64,000 nucleotides of DNA, taken from Stromatinia cepivora (Eukaryota > Ascomycota > Leotiomycetes > Helotiales > Sclerotiniaceae). Numbering within the stretch: position 1 is the stretch's first letter; each line of letters begins with the position of its first letter. The stretch is taken from contig RCTD01000019.1 in NCBI GenBank assembly GCA_014898415.1, positions 682,001-746,000 on the forward strand, read 5' to 3'. Positions 56,887 through 64,000 of the stretch are shown here, piece by piece. A program made the translations under genes and the position numbers. A model generated the notes under the pieces. That model saw nothing but the letters and a program-made list of their open reading frames with translations. It did not search any database and was not told the origin of the DNA.

Positions 56887-57414
56887 TAAATCCTAATAAT
56901 AATAATACATTATTTTTTCACTAATCTTTATTCTTCATTTAATAATAGAATCTATTAATCTAAATAATAAAGATTGATCAAATATATATAAAGAAATACT
57001 TATATCGATATATTATTTATTAAAAAAAGCTTTATTAATGATTTCTTTTATTAAATTGTAATCTTCCTTTATTATATCCTCAATATCGAAATCTGATTCA
57101 GAGATATTATTAATAAAGTATACTTGATCTTTTTTGTTGAAATGAATTTTCTTTGAATTTAATAATCCCTTTCTTTTTTACAAAAGAATTTATTAATTTA
57201 TATTAAATATAAACAATCTTATATATAATGATCTTTCTTTTAATATAAATCATAAACATTATTTGGAATCTCAAAATCTGATTCTTGATATCAAAAAATA
57301 TATTTAAATCTTTTCACAATTTGTATTTGCTTTGATTTATCCTTAAAACAAAGTTCCTTAATCTATAAATACTTGATCTTATTATTGATATTAAAATTGA
57401 TTTGAATATTCAAT

Positions 57415-60159
57415 TGTCACGGAAAGCCTTGTGATCCCCTGTATCTTATGAAGGATCAAAGCGTATGCTTTCCAATCGGAATAAAGGATCTACTAATCCT
57501 TATCAATCTATTAATTGATAAAATGATCCTGATATCCTAATAAACAAAGATCTAGCTTAATTAAGGTGTATATCAGTTAAATAATCATTTATTTGTTTTA
57601 TATATATAGCTTTTGATTTATATAATCAAAAGCAAATCATTCAATTCTTTTACTTTATCAATTATATATACTATTTATTCCCTGATCCCTGAAAGTATTC
57701 TGTAATTATATTATCCCATGATAATTATAAGCCCGGTAATCCTTAAATCTATACAACTTTCTATCTAATAATTATTAAATATTCAAAAGATTATTCTTAA
57801 ATTATTATTCCTATTTTATTTATAATTCAATATTTATATCAATTCAATTATCTTCATTCAATATAATAAAAGATCAAAATGATCTTCTTTTTACAATCTA
57901 TACTTAATAATTGAAATAGTATTTATACTTGAAAAATCAATATCAAGTTCAAGAAATCTGGGATTTAGTTAATCCAGAAAACGATCCATTTGTTTCTATA
58001 TTAGTAATATCCATTCCAAACTCCGATCTGACGAATAAATCTATTCGTATTCAGATCGATTGATTTTCAATCAAATCATCTATTTTATTTTCCGTTATTG
58101 ATCTTTAAGTTAAATATAATTAAAAGAAACAAATTCAATACTAAAAGGAATTCTCAGAATATTTTGTGATAATCTAATTTAGGAAAAATGCTAATAGAGA
58201 TATAAAGATAAAAGATTCTGATAATAATATATCGGGATCTATTTCTAATAAATTTATTGTTCTATTTTTAATCATTTTCTAAGAAATCTCCTTCAAGTTT
58301 ATCTCTCTTTAATTGGAATATCGATATCGATAACAAGAATATATATAGAATCATAAAGCTTTTCAGGATATTTACGAATAAATCGAATCGTTAATTAATC
58401 AAATATACTTTATAGAATTATCCATTCTCAATCAGGGTATTACAACTTTTTCATTCAAAATAATCATTAATGTATTCAAAAGGAAACTTGTATTTATAAT
58501 AACTATTATCAAGTTTGTAATATTATAAAAATATCGGTCTGTTTTAATGCAAGTTTTGTTCGGCAGAATTGATTCTATTAAATGGTATAGGGATTAGATT
58601 ATAGTTTATATTAAAGCTTTTGTATATAAAATCATTAAGGTATAGGATGAAATTGTTATTAATATTTTTTTACAAATTGTTGATATTAGAATATTTCTAA
58701 TCTAGATAAATACTATAATTATATAAATCGAGATGAATAATCAATTTGGATTATTCAACCTTTTATTCAAATAATTCGAAGATATTTTTGAAGGATTAAT
58801 CTTTCAGGATTCTATTTTCTTAAAAGCTAAAGAAGGAATATATTCTATATTTATTTTTTTCCAAAATAATAAAAAATCTAAAAAAAATAAAAAGAATATC
58901 AATTCTGAAAGCAATTAAAGGATTAAAAAGATTTGGGAATGTTTTTGCAAAACCGAATCTAAATGGAACAATAAAATTAGTTATAATTACACTGTTTATA
59001 ATTACAAAGTTATAGAGTTAGTATTTATCGGAAAGACCAATTCATTATTCAAAAGGATATTCAATAAAAATGAGTTATAAATAATTAGGGATCGAACAAA
59101 ATCGTATTTATAGAAACAATTTTATTTTGATTAAATCAAAAAGAAATGAATAAAAAGTTCTATTGATCCTTCAGGATCTTTAATCAATATTGTTATCTTG
59201 GATACTTGATATAATCAATCAAGAGTATACTTTATAATAATGAGAATATATCATTTGTTTAATAATACTTTATTCGATAATTGTAATACTATGTATATTA
59301 TAAACGATATATCTCTATTGAATGATCATTGATATCGATTATCCAATCCCAATAATCTTATAGAAATAGATATTTTCAGCTTCCAAATCCTAGGATACAG
59401 AGTTTGTATTATTAAAAGGATCATCAAGAAAGGAGGTTATTTTAATAATGATCTGATCTTGAACAATATAACATTCATCCCTGACTTTCATATCAATATT
59501 ATCTCGGAAATTCGATTAAAGAAAGCTGACCTATAGTTCTCAGGATATGATTGTACTTTTCGTAAAAAAAATCATATAAATAATATAGTAATTGCTTAAT
59601 GCATTTGTACTGAAAATCTTATATTTTTAAAACACAAATTACTTTCTATTTATTCGAATATTCTTTTATTTATTCCTATAAATAACCCTTTTATAATATA
59701 TTTAACAATAAACAGAAAAATAAACAAAGTATTCTATCGTTTTTGTAATCTATTTTTCCCAAAAGAAAATACAAATGAAATATAGTATAAACGCTCCAGA
59801 TATTTGAGGAAAGAAGTTTTTGAATATTTAATATTTGTAATACAAAATATCAAAATAAAAAGTATCATTTATTTCAATTACATCGATTGTATTCATATTT
59901 ATATAAAACAAGTTATTTCTTGTGTTCCAAATGATTATTAATTATCTCAGCCCTTCTACAAAATCCAATAGAATCTTTTTGATTTCGATAAAGAGTATAA
60001 CAATGTATTATAGTTTCTATTAATCAAAGAAATATATTATAGTAAGATCTTTTTATATCTAATCTATTACAAAATATATGATAAAGTATTTGTAATTATT
60101 CAAAGCTTTGTAATCTAGATTCATTGTAAATATAATTTAATGATTATAATGATCAAATA
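57415..60159. mobile_element. AT-rich unrecognised sequence F, probably a decayed LTR element
   Basis: Similarity to copia element B stops exactly where TGTCACGGAAAGCC begins, which looks like an LTR terminus; the preceding bases tcaat could be a target duplication. The rest is extremely AT-rich with no readable frame on either strand. No second terminus is visible because copia element D starts at 60160. I cannot place it in a family. Confidence 0.4.
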
Positions 60160-60325
60160 TGTTAACTTTTGGTGCAGGGAGTAATAGTATTGTTGATTAT
60201 ATAGATTGAACTAAGGATCTATGATTCTAGTAAAAATAGAATTGAGGTTATCCCCAAATATAATCTATATACCATTGTAATCTTGTAACCTCAATTCTAA
60301 TCCTATAATAACCTCATTTCCAATA
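60160..60325 (-). repeat. 3' LTR of element D
   Basis: 166 bp, beginning TGTTAAC and ending CCAATA (ancestral CCAACA), colinear with both LTRs of B. Confidence 0.9.
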
Positions 60326-60357
60326 TTCCTTTATTAAAGATATCCTATTCGATCTTC

Positions 60358-60585
60358 CTAGACTACTAATCCCAATATTTTCTTGAATCTTTCGAAAGCA
60401 ATTCTTGTACAAAGCTTTATCATTCTATTGGCAATTATATTATATATATTAATATAACTAATAGCGATTTTCTTCTTTTCTATTAAATTCTTAATAAAAT
60501 GATAACTGATATCTATATATTTGAATCGTTTATATAAATATAAATTCTTGGTTAAAACTAAAACACCTTGATTATCACCAAGCAT
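60358..60585 (-). pseudogene. RNase H C-terminal fragment of element D
   Basis: LGDNQGVLVLTKN, KRFKYIDISYHFIKNLI and ANRMIKLC, then FERFKKILGL match the end of copia pol (DNQxAxxLxxNPxxHxRTKHIDIxYHFIRE ... ADxLTK). The frame is 75 codons. Confidence 0.85.
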
Positions 60586-61719
60586 TTAAATCGTATCTCC
60601 GTTCTTTCCAATATAACTTAATCTGAATAAATCTTTAAGCATTTATACAACCCATTTCCCTTATTTAATGAACATTACCATTGCAATATATTCTGATTTT
60701 ACACTAGAAATAGCCACAGACACTTATTTTTTGCTAATCCACAATATAAAGCCTTCATAGAATATTACAACTTCCCCTGAAACATTTTTCCGATTATATT
60801 TATCATTAATTCAATCTATATCTATATATACCTTTATTATATTATCAGGTATATTATATTCTTTGCAAATATCAGATTGTACTCCCTTTGGCCCGAACCA
60901 TAACTTCTGTTTGATTATTGATCATAAATATTATATCAGATTCTTTAAAGCTATAATATAATGTTTTATTGATTTTGTCATAAATTATAAAAGTTTTCCA
61001 ATTGAGAATATTATATCTGATCGAATATATATTATTGAATAAATCACACTTTCTATTCGTTATTAATATTCATTCATATCTATTAATTCATCATTATCGA
61101 TTATTGGCCGGAGATAGATATAATCCATTATTGGTAGTTTTTTGGTTTGATATTATCCATATATAATATTATATTTGATTAATATAATATCGAAATATTC
61201 TTTTTGATCTATAATTAATATATACACTTTTCTATCACGAATAACTCTAATATTTAGGATCTTACTAATCTCCCCTAAATTTTTGGTGTTAAAACAAATC
61301 GATAGCTTTTCATCGAATCAAATGATTTGTAATGATATATACAATGCAATAACAATATCATCGATATATACCAATAATATTATATCATAGTCTTTGGATA
61401 TATACAAATATAGATCTGTTAAATTTTGTACAAAACCTATGCCTAAAAGCTTTTTCTTCAATAGTAAACTCTAATCCCTTTCAGCTTACTTCAAACCATA
61501 TAGACTTTGTAGGGCTTGTAATATATATCCCTTTTTGACTTTGATATCTTAGAGTAATTTGAAATAAATCTCTTCTTTCAAATGCGATTCGGTAAAGACG
61601 TTTTTGATATCGAAATATGAACATTCCAAATTTTCCTTTGCAATGATAGCTAGGAATAGTCTGAGTATATCTAGCCTCATTGTTAATACAAACGTTTCGT
61701 TGTAATCCTTTTCTAATAC

Positions 61720-62058
61720 CTAATTGAACCCTTGAGCCACTAATCTTGCCTTGAATCGTTCTACCTTATTATCCTTGGTCTTAACTATAAATACCCATTT
61801 CGTTGAAACCAGATTACTTCCTTTAAAAAGTATATATTCTTCCCAAATACTATTTTGAACCAAAGATATGATTTCCTCTTGGATAACTTCCTTCCATTTT
61901 TCAGAGTATTCTCGATCCGATATTGCTTTCTTATAAATTCTTGATATTTTGATTCCTAGAATTTCTTTGGTCAAATATACTATACCTTCTATATTATCTA
62001 TATCTATCAATGAAATCATGAAATCTGAAACAATTTTATCTTTGATATAAAAGTCCAT
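61720..62058 (-). pseudogene. Reverse transcriptase N-terminal fragment of element D
   Basis: KWKEVIQEEIISLVQNSIWE, then STKWVFIVKTKDNKVERFKA followed by RLVAQGFN, is the typical start of the copia RVT_2 domain. It stops after 112 codons, and the following DIKNAFL block lies in a broken frame. Confidence 0.85.
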
Positions 62059-62577
62059 CTTATAAATAATTGAAATTATAATTATAACATATTTTATACT
62101 TTTTTAAGTTTTGGTTTATATAGATATCACAATCAATACCTTTATAATCTTACTTTCCTATTCTTCTTCAAAATCTTGTTCCATATCTCTTTTCCATTTT
62201 CATATTAAATACCTTAAAAATTCATCTTTAAAATCCATTTCATTCTCTTACTTGATCTCAAATGATTATAAATTTACTTTGCTTTTTGATTCTACTGAAA
62301 TAGACTTATCAGCAAAATTTAAGACAATCTTAAATTTTGCTCCTAATACAAATTCAAAGTTTGCAAAAATTGATTCTTGGGCTGGACCCTTTAAAATGAT
62401 GAATTCGATATCTAAAGTATCCTTAGAAGAAGATTCTTAATTTGTTTTCTGGATATTGCCATCTTTATTTTTATTATATATTAGTATTGATATATCTAAT
62501 TTACCTGATTTCAATTCGACAATTGAGGTACTTGATATAATCACTGAATTCAATATAATATCTACTAAAGAGAACAT

Positions 62578-62868
62578 TTAGAACAAAAATAATACAGGTA
62601 TTGTATTTAGTGTTGAAGATAGAAAAAGTACCTTATTTATTACCGATCTATTACAAGGTTTTCGATCTGGTTTTACATTCTTTGTTCCTTGTAAGCCTAA
62701 TTTACAATTTCTTAATTTAAAATCCAAATCTCCTCCTCGATAAGATTTATCTATAATTACTCTACTTGATCGAAATATATAATCTAATTTTGGAAAATAT
62801 ACTTTGATATATTTATTCGTAACTTTTGAATACCCTAGAAATACACCGATTCTCGAAATATCCCACAA
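62578..62868 (-). pseudogene. Integrase C-terminal/linker fragment of element D
   Basis: RIGVFLGYSKVTNKYIKVYF followed by PKLDYIFRSSRVIIDKSY matches the copia segment after the integrase core (GxFLGY...Y+V......I.SR.V.FDE). The frame is 96 codons. Confidence 0.75.
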
Positions 62869-64000
62869 TTTATCATATCTTTACCCTTTCGGAATAATCT
62901 TAGAATTAATATAAATATAATATTTGCTCCCTTAAACTTTGTATATCTCTATATCTAATACTATATTTGTAAAAGCTTTTATAAAGGATCGATCTATTCT
63001 ATTTATATTAGGATTAATATTAATACAATTCCTGATATAAACATTGTATTTTACAATTTCATCCCAAAATTCTAATAATAATCCAATTTCTTTTAACATT
63101 ATTTTTATATTTATCTCTGCAATCCTTATATTCCATTCTACAAATCTGTTTTGATATAAAAAAGCAATTATTGTAACTTCGAATTATATATCTAATAACT
63201 ATTCACAAATAATTTGTAAAAATTCCAATATATTATCAATTCTAATTACAATAATCTTTTCTTTAATAATTAATTTTATCTCCTTTTTCCAAATTTTCAA
63301 TATTTGAATTATATCATCTTTTTGTTTAAATAATATAATCCAATTTATTCTTATACAACTATCAATAATCAATATAAAATAACGATTCCCTCAAATCGAT
63401 TTTGGGAATGATCCTACAACATCGAAATATATAAATTCGAGTCTTTTTGATTTGTACAGATTCAATTACTTTGAAATATAATTGATCATCTTGATAAATA
63501 TACACACTTCGCAAATATCTAATTCAATTGGGACCTTTATCGATTTGGTTATATTGAATACCTTGTATAAATTTTTGATCTTGTTTGGACCTAGATAATT
63601 GAATCTTCGATGTTATAATAAGTATCTTTCTTTTTCCTTGAATATTAATTCGTTATCGATACTTTTAGTATTATCGATTATCTCTAAAGAAAAACCTTTT
63701 TCTTAATCATTTTAATATATACTAAAACAAAAAACTATATCCTTATATTTTTTGATTATATATAAAACTATATACATTCCATCTTGCATTCTAATACAAA
63801 TGATTTTCTTATTGTCCTTCTTGAAATATATATAATGAAAATTGAATTCCCTTTGTAACTCTATTTCGCAAATCCTTTTTCCTAATAGCAAGTTTACTCC
63901 TAACCCTAATATATATAATATATTTGAAAATAGTATTTTAAAACCATCTTTGTATATTATATCTACTAAATCTTAATAACGATAATATATTATTCCCCCA

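Larger units (their letters stand above)
43678..57414 (-). mobile_element. Ty1/copia retrotransposon A, interrupted by elements C, E and B
   Basis: The element reads on the minus strand. Its own sequence is 43678-43956, 45638-46473, 48807-50055 and 55546-57414. Removing the inserts with one target duplication each restores continuous similarity to the uninterrupted copies B and D at all three joints. Order from the left is 3' LTR, RNase H, reverse transcriptase, integrase, protease/gag-pre-integrase; the 5' LTR and gag are missing because similarity stops at 57414, where sequence F begins. All frames are broken by stop codons. About 4.2 kb of A is present against 5.5 kb for B. Confidence 0.85.
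60160..64000 (-). mobile_element. Ty1/copia retrotransposon D, 3' part, running off the window
   Basis: The LTR at 60160-60325 (166 bp) is followed by the same internal sequence as A and B in the minus direction: RNase H, reverse transcriptase, integrase, up to the gag-pre-integrase region at the window end. D keeps longer open frames than A and B, so it may be younger or less mutated, yet stops remain in every domain. Confidence 0.88.

Noticed and set aside
1..64000. CRISPR array, bacterial operons, integrated virus
   Set aside because: No spaced identical repeats, no Shine-Dalgarno gene clusters and no viral protein motifs; the genome style is fungal throughout.

Overview
The window looks like nuclear DNA of a filamentous ascomycete (Pezizomycotina). 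Short introns of about 44-90 nt carry GT...AG ends and CTAAC/CTAAT-like branch sites. A dispersed single 5S rRNA gene, intron-bearing tRNA genes, fungal genes such as FMP52, BCD1 and MET10, and an AT-rich block of retrotransposons decayed only by transitions all fit. A Leotiomycete (Helotiales/Sclerotiniaceae) is my guess from overall style; it is not proven by anything here.

Layout. 1-13,200 is gene-poor: a broken MFS drug/polyamine-type transporter at the left edge, an intact hotdog thioesterase, unrecognised ORF debris, a degenerate repeat cluster near 6.1-6.8 kb, and two intron-containing tRNA genes (Arg-UCU, Phe-GAA). 14,200-22,200 has four small genes: a Ser-rich protein, a secreted protein with 20 cysteines in its second exon, an 88-aa stress/conidiation KGG-motif protein with four exons, and a small double-CxxC coiled-coil protein. 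22,980-42,880 is an ordinary housekeeping stretch: TBC-domain Rab GAP, a short-chain dehydrogenase with a one-base frame conflict at its first intron, 5S rRNA, BCD1 (box C/D snoRNP assembly), a SNF2 ATPase, FMP52, a probable mitochondrial small protein, a small Gly-rich protein, and the sulfite reductase flavoprotein subunit MET10.

From about 43,190 to the end the composition shifts sharply to AT and single-copy genes stop. This block is a nest of LTR retrotransposons that can be unpicked from the sequence. A minus-strand Ty1/copia element (A) starts at 43,678. It is interrupted by three other LTR elements, each bounded by a perfect 5-bp target-site duplication: C (43,957-45,632, TSD atccc), E (46,474-48,801, TSD tgatt) and B (50,056-55,540, TSD gatat). 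B is a complete relative of A. A breaks off at 57,414 where a further unrecognised AT-rich sequence (F) begins with TGTCAC, and another copia copy (D) starts at 60,160 and runs off the window. Every LTR pair I aligned by eye is gapless and differs only by transitions, the signature of repeat-induced point mutation (RIP). C and E have no recognisable coding capacity of their own, so they look like non-autonomous elements. The left LTR of A is unusual: its middle is replaced by an inverted copy of its own end, giving a perfect 36-bp hairpin.

The intact genes look independent of each other. The only pathway link is MET10 (sulfur assimilation) with a possible CYS3-like bZIP site upstream. I found no CRISPR array, no secondary-metabolite cluster and no viral insertion.
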